Source of the DNA: Terriglobia bacterium
GTDB taxonomy: Bacteria; Acidobacteriota; Terriglobia; UBA7540
DNA length: 44,272 nucleotides
NCBI GenBank assembly: GCA_030040995.1
Contig: JASHOS010000117.1
Span: 1-44,272, forward strand
Direction of reading: 5' to 3'
Shown piece after piece: positions 9,657 through 17,566 of this stretch (positions within the stretch are counted from its first letter, which is position 1; each line of letters starts with the position of its first letter). A program made the position numbers and the translations under genes. The notes under the pieces are model-generated. The model worked only from the letters and a program-made list of their open reading frames with translations, did not search any database and was not told the DNA's origin.

Positions 9657-9690
9657 ACACTAATCATGGATGCCGATGTTCAGGTGTACC

Positions 9691-9727
9691 CAATGGATGC
9701 AGACGCTCCGCCCGTATCGATCCATTG
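9691..9727. terminator. weak inverted repeat between convergent genes
   Basis: CAATGGAT (9691-9698) pairs with ATCCATTG (9720-9727) across a 21-nt loop, in the 91-bp gap between the stops of the 9177 gene and the glycosidase. No U-tract is present; it could be a weak bidirectional terminator. Confidence 0.2.
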
Positions 9728-9747
9728 AGCCGAACGTCGCAGGACAT

Positions 9748-12249
9748 TCAATCAGATGTTTTCGGAGGTTCTTGTCCGGGCGGCGAAGCTCCGGTGTAGC
9801 GGCGATTGAGCTTCAGCCGGAAAGCGGTATTGGGTGAACCCGTAACCGCAATTGTGAAGGTCTGGTGCGTATCCAGACCCTCGACGCCAGAGACCGTAAG
9901 GTGGACGATAAACGTTCCGGCTATGGTGTAAGTGTGAGCGGCACTCGACCCGCCGATTTCTGTTCCGTCTCCAAAATCCCACCAATAACTGATCGCCGGC
10001 ACGCCGTTTCCCCTGGCTTCCGCCGAGAAAGCTACGGAATCGCCCGCCCGCGCACTCTCCGGCACGCGCGCTGAAACGGACGGTCCGGCAGCGGGAATTG
10101 AGCTATCTACCAGCTTGATCAGCCGCACCGAATGCGGCGACTGGCTTTCCAACCTCAGCACGCCTCCTTGCAGACTAACCGAGGCATCATGGTTCAGCAC
10201 GTCGAAAGCCTGGACGGAATGACGGCCAGCCAGGCGGAGCTCGGCCAATGTGAACTCGTGCGAGCGAGGCTGCTCCGTCCAATTGAAAACAGCGAGCATG
10301 GCTTGACGCCTGTCCTCCAGGAGGTAAAAGACGCTCGGCTCCTCGTCTTCAGGCCGGAACGTCATCAAGTCCAAGGGCAAGGCTGCCTTCCCCAGGCGAT
10401 CCATATCGATCAGCTCTTGGTTTTTTACCAGCGCCAGCCGCCGTGGCTGCGAACCCAAGGAAGGCAAGTCGTCGCCGATCTCGTACATGCCACCGGCCAC
10501 TGCGGCGAGCACGATCTGCACTTGAGCCTCATTCAGTGTTAAGCCCGGTCTCGACTCGTGCGAATCCTGTTGAGGCTCCACTTGGCGCGAGACGGAAAAT
10601 GCGTCTGGGTCAGCCACATAGAAGTTGCCGTTCATGTAGAAACGGGCGGCAATGTTCGGCGCCGCGTCCCGGCTGGCTGAAAAGGAGTGACCCGTGTCAG
10701 GCGCGATGCGGCCCTCATCCACCAAGCCAACAGGATCCAGCATGACGCTGCCATCCTTGTCAAGCAGCACATGGCTTCCCACAGCCTGCCGGATGATGCT
10801 AAGGCCGATCCGCTGCGCTTCAAGCGCCGTAGTATGGGGCCGGTAGTAGTATCCTTCGATTGCCGAGCTATCCATAAAGTCTAACTTGATATAGCGCAGA
10901 CCCCATTGCCGGGTCAGAACACGATACGTCTGGCGGAGATAAGCCTGGGCTCCCGGATGGGTCGTATCCAGGACGTAGAGACGATCGGAGCGCCGGCCGA
11001 CATAGCCGATAAAAATAGGCTTGCCGTTGGCGTCGTGAACCAGCCACTCCGGGTGGTTCTGATAGACCCACGAGCGCTCCGAGACTTCGAACGGCGCCGT
11101 CCAAATCGCCGGTACAAGTCCAAGCCCGCACACTTGATGCTCCAGACTCCGCATTCCATGCGGAAACTGCGTGCCGTTGGGGGTTATGTATTCTCCCCGC
11201 GCGTAGTCATAGCCTTCGTCAATATGAAAATAATCGTAGCCAAGAGGCCTCAGATTACGGCTCAGCCACAGAGCGTTCGTGAGAGCTTCACCCTCGTTAA
11301 TTCCCCCATAGAAAGCCGTCCAGCTCCACCAGCCCATCGGAGATTCTTCTGAGAAGTGCAGATGATGAAGGCGGTGGACAGCTTTACCGTAAGCCTCAAG
11401 CTGCTGCAAATAATCAGGACCGGTGGCAAACATCACGCTCTCGGACGAGAGCGATGTGCCGGAAGCTACAGGAAGGCTTAGTTGGACCTGTTGGTCGTGG
11501 GGAATCGGGTCTCGATAAAGCATCGCTTGCGTCGTACCGGTTGAATCTACCGTGAAAGAGCTGATGCGAGCTGTGCCTGTGGGGTCCCGGCCAACCTGCA
11601 GCCGCGACACGGTCAGAAAACGGTTAGAGGTGAGCGCCGCAAGCATTAGGCTCTGCTTGCTCGCCATGTTGTATATAAGAACGTTACGCACTCCGACGTA
11701 GGCACCGTGCGGAGCATCGGACAGGCTGCCAATACGAATGGTGGGATCCTCGCTGACAGTTTCCGCGAGCACCCGGTCTTGCGCCTCGCCCGCTCCGAGG
11801 CCGACGAGCGGCTTGCCAACCGCTTGCACGACGCGCACCGCCTGAACAGAAATCGCGTTGCCGGTATCGTTCTCGACCGACACGGAAATGTAACCGTAGG
11901 GTTCGTCGTCATATAGGTGCAGGACACAGATTAGATCTGGCTTGCCTGCCAGACCGCTGAAAGTAACCGTCAATGCCTGCCCGCTGCCCAGCGCGTCGTT
12001 AAAGGCCGCCTCCGAGACTTGGTGGTGTGGGTAACTCGCCGAGTTCACCCATTGATGGCTCACTTCCGCGCCCACCTCCGATATCAGCACGGGCTGCGAA
12101 AGCTCTCGCGAAAAAATCTCATAGGACCCGTCCTGCGCCCTTACCCTGACGGTTAAATAACGGTTACGAACAAGCGGGCCCGCCTGCGCTGAAGCGTTGC
12201 AGGTGACGCATAACACGAAACTGCAAAGGAAAGCCAGCGTTACCCTCAT
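9748..12249 (-). CDS. secreted GH36-like alpha-galactosidase with C-terminal PKD domain
   Basis: Glycoside hydrolase of the GH36/GH27 clan (GH-D), expected to remove alpha-linked galactose or a related sugar outside the cytoplasm. A signal peptide (LAFLCSFVLCVTCNASAQA) precedes an N-terminal beta-sandwich (~30-285), a TIM barrel (~300-640) with MGWWSWTAFYGG, DYFHIDEGY, the nucleophile motif YIKLDFMD (Asp ~457) and a probable acid/base in GRIAPDTGHS (Asp ~518), then a beta C-domain and a PKD domain (WWDFGDGTEIGG ... AHTYTIAGTF) at ~720-810. PKD domains usually mediate carbohydrate or protein contacts. Start: ATG 12249 has GAGG 11 nt upstream; the GTG at 12261 is too close to the same GAGG. Exact substrate specificity is not determined by these motifs. 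Confidence 0.85.
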   Translation of the reverse strand: MRVTLAFLCSFVLCVTCNASAQAGPLVRNRYLTVRVRAQDGSYEIFSRELSQPVLISEVGAEVSHQWVNSASYPHHQVSEAAFNDALGSGQALTVTFSGLAGKPDLICVLHLYDDEPYGYISVSVENDTGNAISVQAVRVVQAVGKPLVGLGAGEAQDRVLAETVSEDPTIRIGSLSDAPHGAYVGVRNVLIYNMASKQSLMLAALTSNRFLTVSRLQVGRDPTGTARISSFTVDSTGTTQAMLYRDPIPHDQQVQLSLPVASGTSLSSESVMFATGPDYLQQLEAYGKAVHRLHHLHFSEESPMGWWSWTAFYGGINEGEALTNALWLSRNLRPLGYDYFHIDEGYDYARGEYITPNGTQFPHGMRSLEHQVCGLGLVPAIWTAPFEVSERSWVYQNHPEWLVHDANGKPIFIGYVGRRSDRLYVLDTTHPGAQAYLRQTYRVLTRQWGLRYIKLDFMDSSAIEGYYYRPHTTALEAQRIGLSIIRQAVGSHVLLDKDGSVMLDPVGLVDEGRIAPDTGHSFSASRDAAPNIAARFYMNGNFYVADPDAFSVSRQVEPQQDSHESRPGLTLNEAQVQIVLAAVAGGMYEIGDDLPSLGSQPRRLALVKNQELIDMDRLGKAALPLDLMTFRPEDEEPSVFYLLEDRRQAMLAVFNWTEQPRSHEFTLAELRLAGRHSVQAFDVLNHDASVSLQGGVLRLESQSPHSVRLIKLVDSSIPAAGPSVSARVPESARAGDSVAFSAEARGNGVPAISYWWDFGDGTEIGGSSAAHTYTIAGTFIVHLTVSGVEGLDTHQTFTIAVTGSPNTAFRLKLNRRYTGASPPGQEPPKTSD

Positions 12250-12340
12250 ATGCGAATGCACCTCGTGTCAGGTTTGGCTCAAGTCTTCTGGCCAGGATAG
12301 AAGTTTTGATCTTGTGAAACGGCTGACCGGCTTTAGGATG

Positions 12341-12383
12341 AGAATCGGGGCGAGAGGATTTGAACCTTCGACCTCTTGGTCCC
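12341..12383 (-). repeat. tRNA-Pro 3' fragment, att-like direct repeat (distal copy)
   Basis: These 43 bp match the segment running from the anticodon loop to just past the 3' end of tRNA-Pro(CGG) at 13271-13313, with one mismatch (12368). The 5' half of the tRNA is missing: the bases that should form the anticodon 5' stem do not pair with CCAAG. It cannot be a functional tRNA. The layout (intact tRNA, cargo, then a repeated 3' part) is that left by integrative elements using a tRNA 3' end. Confidence 0.8.
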
Positions 12384-12710
12384 AAAACCGTAAAGCCTTA
12401 GTCGCAATAAAGCTAATAGGATGGCGACACCAGGCATCTCCAGCGTGCGTTTAGCCACAGTTTCAAAGGGCGCCGCCCCTACTATCTTTCAGTACATTTT
12501 CTTGCGGCCAACAGGGGTTATGGCACAAACCACGGCACAAATTGTCTGTGCTGTAAATTGCCGTATCCTGTCTACGGAGGTACCCCCAAGCGAGCATCAT
12601 GCAGCTTACCACAGTTGAGTCACTCTACCACGGAAAGGCACCAGAAGCCCCGGATTCGGATCGCCGCCTATCATGCGGTTTTGGATGCTGGAAGTCTCCT
12701 GTAGAATGCC

Positions 12711-12932
12711 TCACAGCAGACCGAGAAACTCGTCTACCGTCAAACCAGAATGCCGGATCAAGGCGCGAAGGGTTCCAACGGATAACTCTTTGTGCTGGGG
12801 GATTGAGAGATTGGCCCTCACGTCGGGCTTCGCCATGACGACATGGCTTCCGACTTGGCCGACGATTCGCCATCCGGCCCTTTCGAAAGCTTTAACCGCT
12901 TCTTTGCCGGAGATGTTGGCAAGCCGGGCCAC
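12711..12932 (-). CDS. hicA: HicA-family mRNA interferase toxin
   Basis: A 73-aa protein with the HicA double-stranded-RNA-binding fold: SGKEAVKAFERAGWRIVGQ, then GSHVVM with the catalytic His at residue 30, then LSIPQHKELSVGTLRALIR and the closing GLTVDEFL. HicA cleaves mRNAs during translation and is neutralised by HicB. It is encoded 4 nt after the hicB stop in the same direction, so the two are co-transcribed. The size is slightly above that of E. coli HicA. All expected motifs are intact, so the toxin is likely active. Confidence 0.88.
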   Translation of the reverse strand: MARLANISGKEAVKAFERAGWRIVGQVGSHVVMAKPDVRANLSIPQHKELSVGTLRALIRHSGLTVDEFLGLL

Positions 12933-12936
12933 GCGG

Positions 12937-13173
12937 TCAGACCGAAACTAAGATTTGGGGTTGGTTAGTACGAGGAAGTTGCGATGCAGCTTTTTGATCT
13001 TCTGCCCAGAGCCAGGCAGAAATGGCTTCCCGGATATTGGTGAGCGCCTCTTGCTCGTCCTTGCCTTGGCTGACGCAGCCAGGCAGGGCCGGGCACTCGG
13101 CGACGATCCAGCCGTCTTCTGCGGGTGTGAGGGTAACGTGGAATACCATGCCACTTCTAATCGTGCTAGCCAT
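12937..13173 (-). CDS. hicB: HicB-family antitoxin
   Basis: HicB antitoxins bind and block HicA and usually repress their own operon. The product is 78 aa with the degenerate RNase-H-like HicB core: FHVTLTPAEDGWIVAECPALPGCVSQGKDEQEALTNIREAISAWL. The C-terminal tail is short (about 20 residues) with no obvious helix-turn-helix or ribbon-helix-helix domain, so DNA binding is uncertain. The order antitoxin-toxin is the reverse of E. coli hicAB. ATG 13173 has little ribosome-site support; the internal ATG at 13149 (before VFHVTL) is a reasonable alternative because HicB proteins usually start just before that strand. Confidence 0.82.
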   Translation of the reverse strand: MASTIRSGMVFHVTLTPAEDGWIVAECPALPGCVSQGKDEQEALTNIREAISAWLWAEDQKAASQLPRTNQPQILVSV

Positions 13174-13185
13174 TTCAGGCTATCA

Positions 13186-13213
13186 CGCACCATCGGATAT
13201 TATAGCGCACCAT
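13186..13213 (-). promoter_or_regulatory. hicBA promoter region with paired 8-bp direct repeats
   Basis: On the minus strand a TATAAT (13199-13204) is flanked by two ATGGTGCG words (plus-strand CGCACCAT at 13186-13193 and 13206-13213), 20 bp apart, or about two helical turns. They bracket the -10 box and could be operator half-sites for HicB or HicAB. No strong -35 is evident. The predicted start site near 13192 is about 20 nt before the first ATG. Confidence 0.4.
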
Positions 13214-13274
13214 GAGGAAATATCAGGCAATAATCTGACGGTTCGCCCTCGCCACAACTTATTGAAAACAAGAA

Positions 13275-13348
<74 letters not shown>

Positions 13349-13492
13349 ATAAGAACAGTGGTCAGTGACTAGCGGTTCGTGATTCGCGGTTGTGACCATG
13401 AAACCTGTTGAAAAAAGCACCGCTGACCATTTGACGAGCCATCGGATCCTACTCAAACACTGACCACTAATCACGAACCACGGCAGTTTTGG

Positions 13493-13566
13493 TCGGGACG
13501 GCCAGATTTGAACTGGCGACCCCTTGCACCCCAAGCAAGTGCGCTACCAGGCTGCGCCACGTCCCG
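13493..13566 (-). tRNA. tRNA-Pro (anticodon GGG)
   Basis: 74 nt, acceptor CGGGACG/CGTCCCG, D-arm AGCCTGGTAGC, anticodon stem CTTGC/GCAAG around TTGGGGT (anticodon GGG), T-loop CCAGTTCAAATCTGG. CCA is not encoded. It lies 144 bp upstream of tRNA-Pro(CGG) on the same strand. The spacer between them carries an inverted word (TTCGTGATT...AATCACGAA) of the intergenic-repeat type. Confidence 0.95.
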
Positions 13567-13634
13567 AGAAAGCAGTGACAAGATGATGAGGGATGAGCCG
13601 GGAGATGCAGTCGAGCCTCTCTGCTCATCACTCG

Positions 13635-14084
13635 TCACTTTTCTTTTTCTTTCATCACTGTAGGTTTCCGCGATAGCATTGTCAAGATGCTCTGGAGCTC
13701 GCGCTGGATGCCCTGCAGGCCGGGCGTTTCCGGAAATGAGCGGAAAAGCTGCTTCTGCTCGGGTACCGGCATTGTCCTTAAACCGGCCGTCAGTTGCTTC
13801 CTTGCACCTTCGATGGTGAAGCCCTCCTCATAAAGCAGCCGCTTAATCTCGAATACGGCCGCAACGTCCTTCCGCTGGTAAACCCGATGGCCGGATCGAG
13901 TCTTCGCAGGCCTCAAAGTAGGAAACTCGGTTTCCCAATAGCGCAGAACGTAAGGCTTGGTCTGCGCAAGCACGCTAACCTCTCCAATCCTAAAGTAAAC
14001 CTTGTCTGGGATGACCGGTTCCGGGGAAGGTGTTTTGGGCTTTCTCGCCGATCTCGGTCGCTGGTCTCGGGACATGGGATTCAC
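13635..14084 (-). CDS. MerR-family transcriptional regulator
   Basis: A 149-aa MerR-type protein. After a disordered basic N-terminus (~1-28) comes the winged helix ([25 protein letters not shown], then [42 protein letters not shown]) at ~30-100, then a short predicted coiled helix. There is no effector domain with metal-binding cysteines, so it is of the small HspR/MlrA-like kind and its signal is unknown. Start GTG 14084 is preferred because AGGGG lies 5 nt upstream; the in-frame ATG at 14075 is too far from it. It is divergent from the ROK kinase gene 167 bp away and ends 68 bp before the tRNA-Pro(GGG) 5' end. Confidence 0.88.
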   Translation of the reverse strand: MNPMSRDQRPRSARKPKTPSPEPVIPDKVYFRIGEVSVLAQTKPYVLRYWETEFPTLRPAKTRSGHRVYQRKDVAAVFEIKRLLYEEGFTIEGARKQLTAGLRTMPVPEQKQLFRSFPETPGLQGIQRELQSILTMLSRKPTVMKEKEK

Positions 14085-14251
14085 GTATTCCCCTGTGCCA
14101 TATTAAGAAATGCAAGTGGACGAGTCAACTATAGCCGCTGACCGAGATCGCTTGCTCCGCCTGTTTCGCCAATTTGGGAATATCACAGATCGTCAAGGGT
14201 GCGCTATACTTCCCAGTTCGCGGTCTGAAAGAAGGAGAAAGATAGAAGCCC

Positions 14252-15238
14252 ATGCGTGATCTTACAGTTGGCGTTGACGTTGGTGGAACCAAAGTTGCCG
14301 GCGGCTTGGTCACTCCCAAAGGACACCTTGTTAAGTCCGTGGTGACACCCGTCCGCGCCTTCGATGGTGTGAAGACCAGTTTCATGCAAGTCCGGCGGGT
14401 GATTGAAAGGCTGATCGCCCAGGCAGGGGGAAAAGGCAACATTCGCGGGATTGGGCTGTGTTCCCCCGGGGCGCTTGACCGGCGCACCGGACTGGTGATT
14501 AATGCACCCAACTTGCCAGGATGGGAGAACCTGCATCTGGTGAAGGAACTCGAGAAGATTTTCAACTTGCCGGCGCGAGTGGAGAACGATGCGAACGCGG
14601 CCGGGCTAGCGGAGGCATTATACGGCGCGGGCATGGGCTACCGCGAGGTGTTTTACGTGACCGTTTCGACGGGCATTGGGACGGGGATTATTATCGACGG
14701 AAACATTTACCGCGGAAACCAAGGCGTCGCGGGCGAGGGCGGCCACGTCTGCATTGATTATAACAGCCCGTACCGCTGCACGTGCGGCACATTGGGCTGC
14801 ATTGAAGTGCTCGCCTCCGGACCCGCGATGGCGAGGCGAGCTCGCGTGCGCCTGGAGCAGGAGCACGCCGTGCCGAGCCTGTTACGCACCATGACCAATG
14901 GCAAGCTTCACTTGATCTCCCCGGAAATGATTGCGGACGCGGCCCGCGCAGGCGATGCGGTCGCGAACTCCGTTCTCGACGACACCGGCTTCTACCTTGG
15001 CGTCTGGCTGGGCAGCATGATTTCTCTGCTCGACCCAGGCGCCATCGTCATCGGCGGAGGAGTAGCCCGCATTGGGAAACCACTCTTTGCCAAGATTCGT
15101 AACACGATACTTCACTATACTTTGAATCCGAAGCTCGCGCAGAAGATCCCCATCGTTCCTGCCAAGCTGCAACAGAACGTTGGCATCTACGGGGCGGCAA
15201 GCCTGTTTCGTCCCGGCCAGGATGGGAATCGCAGTTAG
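14252..15238 (+). CDS. ROK-family sugar kinase (glucokinase-like)
   Basis: ATP-dependent hexose kinase of the ROK family, probably a cytoplasmic glucokinase. Visible: ATP-binding DVGGTK (9-14), sugar/catalytic ENDANAA (Asp 113), GTG loop STGIGTG (139-145), GEGGH (161-165) and the ROK zinc site CTCGTLGCIE (Cys 176, 178, 183 with His 165), then IVIGGGVA near the C-terminus. There is no N-terminal helix-turn-helix, so this is an enzyme and not an NagC-type repressor. Length 328 aa is typical. AAGGAG is at 14232-14237, an unusually long 14 nt before ATG. It is followed by the rhamnose mutarotase gene, hinting at a sugar-catabolic unit. Confidence 0.92.
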   Translation: MRDLTVGVDVGGTKVAGGLVTPKGHLVKSVVTPVRAFDGVKTSFMQVRRVIERLIAQAGGKGNIRGIGLCSPGALDRRTGLVINAPNLPGWENLHLVKELEKIFNLPARVENDANAAGLAEALYGAGMGYREVFYVTVSTGIGTGIIIDGNIYRGNQGVAGEGGHVCIDYNSPYRCTCGTLGCIEVLASGPAMARRARVRLEQEHAVPSLLRTMTNGKLHLISPEMIADAARAGDAVANSVLDDTGFYLGVWLGSMISLLDPGAIVIGGGVARIGKPLFAKIRNTILHYTLNPKLAQKIPIVPAKLQQNVGIYGAASLFRPGQDGNRS

Positions 15239-15363
15239 CACACCCTTACCACTTACAGAGGCAGAGGGTTGGCATCTTCTTTTTTCTAGCGGGCTCCTTG
15301 ACCGAAATTTTCGGAAGAGAAACGCGGGTTAGCGAGTACCGAACCCATGGCCCGGAGGCAGTG

Positions 15364-15684
15364 ATGGAACGTGTCTGTTTTCTTCTGAAGGTCCGGCAGG
15401 AACGCCTGCAGGAGTACCGAGAAAGGCACCGCTCGGTATGGCCGGAAATGCTTGACGCGCTTCGGGAGACTGGCTGGCGGAACTATTCGCTGTTCCTTCG
15501 CGATGACGGACTCCTGGTAGGCTACTTCGAGACGCCCGACCTGAAAGCCGCGTTAGACGGCATGGCCCAGCGCGGCGTGAATGAGCGTTGGCAGCGTGAG
15601 ATGGCCCCTTTTTTTGAAAATCTCGGTGGGCGGCGCCCCGACGAGGGATTCGAACGGCTTGATGAAGTCTTTCACCTGCCGTAA
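15364..15684 (+). CDS. rhaM: L-rhamnose mutarotase (RhaM family)
   Basis: Interconverts alpha- and beta-L-rhamnose pyranose forms. From ATG 15364 the product is 106 aa, close to the family's ~104. The family pattern is clear: hydrophobic strand MERVCFLLKV, then EYRERHRSVWPEML with the equivalents of the catalytic Tyr 18 and His 22, then NYSLFLRDDGLLVGYFE and the closing LDEVFHLP. GGAGG at 15354-15358 sits 5 nt before this ATG, which rules out the longer frame from 15298. It is 125 bp downstream of the ROK kinase and about 9 kb from the RhaT-like transporter gene. Confidence 0.9.
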   Translation: MERVCFLLKVRQERLQEYRERHRSVWPEMLDALRETGWRNYSLFLRDDGLLVGYFETPDLKAALDGMAQRGVNERWQREMAPFFENLGGRRPDEGFERLDEVFHLP

Positions 15685-15690
15685 AAAGCT

Positions 15691-15762
15691 GGTGTCATGT
15701 CCGCGAAATCCGCATACAAGAAATCTGGGTGGATTGTCCACCCAATTGCTGGACACTACACT
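15691..15762. repeat. inverted-repeat-ended spacer element (family 2), copy 1
   Basis: Ends GGTGTCATGTCC and GGACACTACACT are imperfect inverted repeats. It shares TGTCCGCGAAAT...ATACA...GGGTGGA with 23783-23944. An internal perfect 8-bp stem TGGGTGGA/TCCACCCA (15726-15733 with 15737-15744) could act as a bidirectional terminator between the convergent rhaM and WD40 genes. Confidence 0.6.
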
Positions 15763-15780
15763 AAAACCCGTCCCTGGAAT

Positions 15781-16986
15781 TCAGTTGACCGGCTCGCGGG
15801 TCCAAAGGTAAACGTGGTTTGCCGACGTGGCGGCGAGATATTGGCCGTTAGGAGAGAAGGCGGCCGTGAGAAGCGGCTCGTTGCTTTCCTGAAGTGTTTG
15901 GATGAGTCTGCCAGTCCTCACGGACCATATTCGCGCCGTTTTATCTTGCCCGGCTGAAACAACCGAGTTGCCGTCAGGAGAAAACTCAGCCCAATGAACA
16001 GGGCCCTGATTGCCGGCCAGCGTCTGCAGAAGAGTCCACCCCGGCGCGGAAAAGATGCGCACGGCGCCGTCTTCACACGCCGTCGTGATATACGTGCTGT
16101 CGCGGGAAAACGTCACGCCCAAGACCGTGCCGTGATGTCCTTCGAGACCTCCCACAATTGTCCGATCCCGCAGAGAGACGACAATGGGATCGGGTGAAGC
16201 GTTGGTTTGAACCTGCGCCAGCAGAAGCCAGCGGCCATCGGGAGAAAATGTAAAAAACTGTGGAATGTGCGTCAACTCAGGAATCAATATGAACTCAGGA
16301 CTTCCGGCGACGGGACTCCAAAGCTCGAACGAGCTGTTCTTATAAAGCCCGAGGTCTTTGATCTGCGAGAAATAACGTGGCGGCGAAAAACCGCCGCTGG
16401 CGCCCACCGAATCAGCCTTTCCAAACAGGGTGTCATCAGCGGTGTTCCATTGGAAGGCAATCTCCATTGTTCCCGCGGCGGAGCGCCGCTTCTTTTTGTT
16501 ACGAACCAGGGCACTCGCAAGCACAAAAAGGCGCCCCGGGGAAAGAAAACTCGCCGACTGGATTTGGAGTTGATTGACTCCCGGAATCTTGGGATGCACG
16601 ATGGCAGGAGGCTGCATGGCGGCATTGGCCTGCACAGTGGCGCCGGGCTGGGGCTTCGGCAGACTTATCAGCGCCACGCGATTCCCCTCCGCAACGGCTA
16701 GCAACGAACTGTCTGCAGAAAACGCGCCGTCAGGAGAATAGGCGAGTGCCAGGTGACCCCCGATGCGCGCGACGCTTTGCCAAACATAGCGCCCTGGCGG
16801 GGGGGCGACCTTTTTCCCTTGGCCCAGCGCTAGCCCGCAGGAGCAGGCCGGCACGAGCGAAATCATGGAAAGAAGGCAAACAAGCCGGCGCCGCTGATTC
16901 CGAGGCTCTCGGCGCGGCCGGACGCAGGAATCATACAACTTCCTCAACTCGGTATCGAATGCAGGCGTGATAGAGTGATGCAGCAC
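15781..16986 (-). CDS. exported WD40 beta-propeller protein
   Basis: A 401-aa protein with a hydrophobic stretch at ~35-54 (LVCLLSMISLVPACSCGLALGQG) after an unusually long charged leader, so the true start may lie further in. The rest is WD40-like: repeats with FSPDGRWLLLA, VTFSRDSTYITTACEDGAVRIFS, AEFSPDGNSVVSAGQDKTARIWS and AAFSPNGQYLAATSANHVYLWT are recognisable in the C-terminal half, and more diverged blades in the N-terminal half. WD40 propellers are scaffolds; no enzyme domain is present. The GTG start overlaps the TAG of the Nudix gene by one base (TAGTG), implying translational coupling. Confidence 0.8.
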   Translation of the reverse strand: MLHHSITPAFDTELRKLYDSCVRPRREPRNQRRRLVCLLSMISLVPACSCGLALGQGKKVAPPPGRYVWQSVARIGGHLALAYSPDGAFSADSSLLAVAEGNRVALISLPKPQPGATVQANAAMQPPAIVHPKIPGVNQLQIQSASFLSPGRLFVLASALVRNKKKRRSAAGTMEIAFQWNTADDTLFGKADSVGASGGFSPPRYFSQIKDLGLYKNSSFELWSPVAGSPEFILIPELTHIPQFFTFSPDGRWLLLAQVQTNASPDPIVVSLRDRTIVGGLEGHHGTVLGVTFSRDSTYITTACEDGAVRIFSAPGWTLLQTLAGNQGPVHWAEFSPDGNSVVSAGQDKTARIWSVRTGRLIQTLQESNEPLLTAAFSPNGQYLAATSANHVYLWTREPVN

Positions 16987-17387
16987 TAAACGATTTCTCC
17001 TTGAGCAATCCGCGCAACTAACGCACGGTCTGCTTCCAAAAAGTTGTATTCAGGCAGCCTGTCCCGGGGCGCCCAGCCGACTGCCTCAAACACCCGGTTC
17101 TGCACGAAGCCGCGGTAAGACCGGACGAGAAAAAAGACCACTTCGACAAAGCGGTCAGGATAGTGATGTTGCAACCGAAAAACCTCCTCGCCAATCTCGG
17201 CTTCAATGGAGAGCTCTTCGCGGAGTTCGCGCCGGAGCGCTTCTTCAAGCTCTTCACCGGGCTCGACCTTGCCTCCGGGAAATTCCCATTGCAGGCCGTA
17301 GCGATCCTGGCGGCAACGTTGGCAAATTAATATTGTATCCCGTTCCGCCAGAATTCCGGCCGTCACAAGGGCTGGCTCAAGCTGCAT
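16986..17387 (-). CDS. Nudix hydrolase (MutT-like)
   Basis: A 133-aa Nudix protein, probably an (8-oxo-)dGTP or other nucleoside-diphosphate-X pyrophosphatase. The Nudix box fits GX5EX7REUXEEXGU at residues 39-61 (Gly 39, Glu 45, Arg 53, Glu 54, Glu 57, Glu 58) except that the final Gly is Ser 60; all metal-binding glutamates are present. The opening AGILAERDTILICQRCRQDRYGLQWEFPGGK resembles MutT/CTP-pyrophosphohydrolase proteins. It is the first gene of a two-gene unit with the overlapping WD40 gene. Confidence 0.9.
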   Translation of the reverse strand: MQLEPALVTAGILAERDTILICQRCRQDRYGLQWEFPGGKVEPGEELEEALRRELREELSIEAEIGEEVFRLQHHYPDRFVEVVFFLVRSYRGFVQNRVFEAVGWAPRDRLPEYNFLEADRALVARIAQGEIV

Positions 17388-17484
17388 TTCTCACCACAAT
17401 GGGCTTCCAGAAGCCACCGAGAACGGCGCGCCCGCGAAGCTGGCTTAAAGTTATCAGGGTGGAAACGAGAATCTTGTTCTCGTT

Positions 17485-17538
17485 GTAGCGGCGGTTTTAT
17501 GCCGCCACCCTCCGATGGCGGCATAAAACCGTCTCTAC
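17485..17538. repeat. REPIN-like palindrome (GTAG...CTAC)
   Basis: 54 bp starting GTAGCGGCGGTTTTAT and ending with the near-complement ATAAAACCGTCTCTAC, with ATGCCGCCA/TGGCGGCAT inside. Outer GTAG heads facing outward are the mark of paired REP sequences. It lies between the TPR gene end and the Nudix gene start. A close relative is at 43974-44021. Confidence 0.7.
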
Positions 17539-17566
17539 AGGGATGTCACGGCGAAGCCCTTGGCTA

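Noticed and set aside
12384-12710. Integrase or other gene in the tRNA-flanked island
   Set aside because: Frames here are short, on both strands, and show no tyrosine-recombinase motifs.
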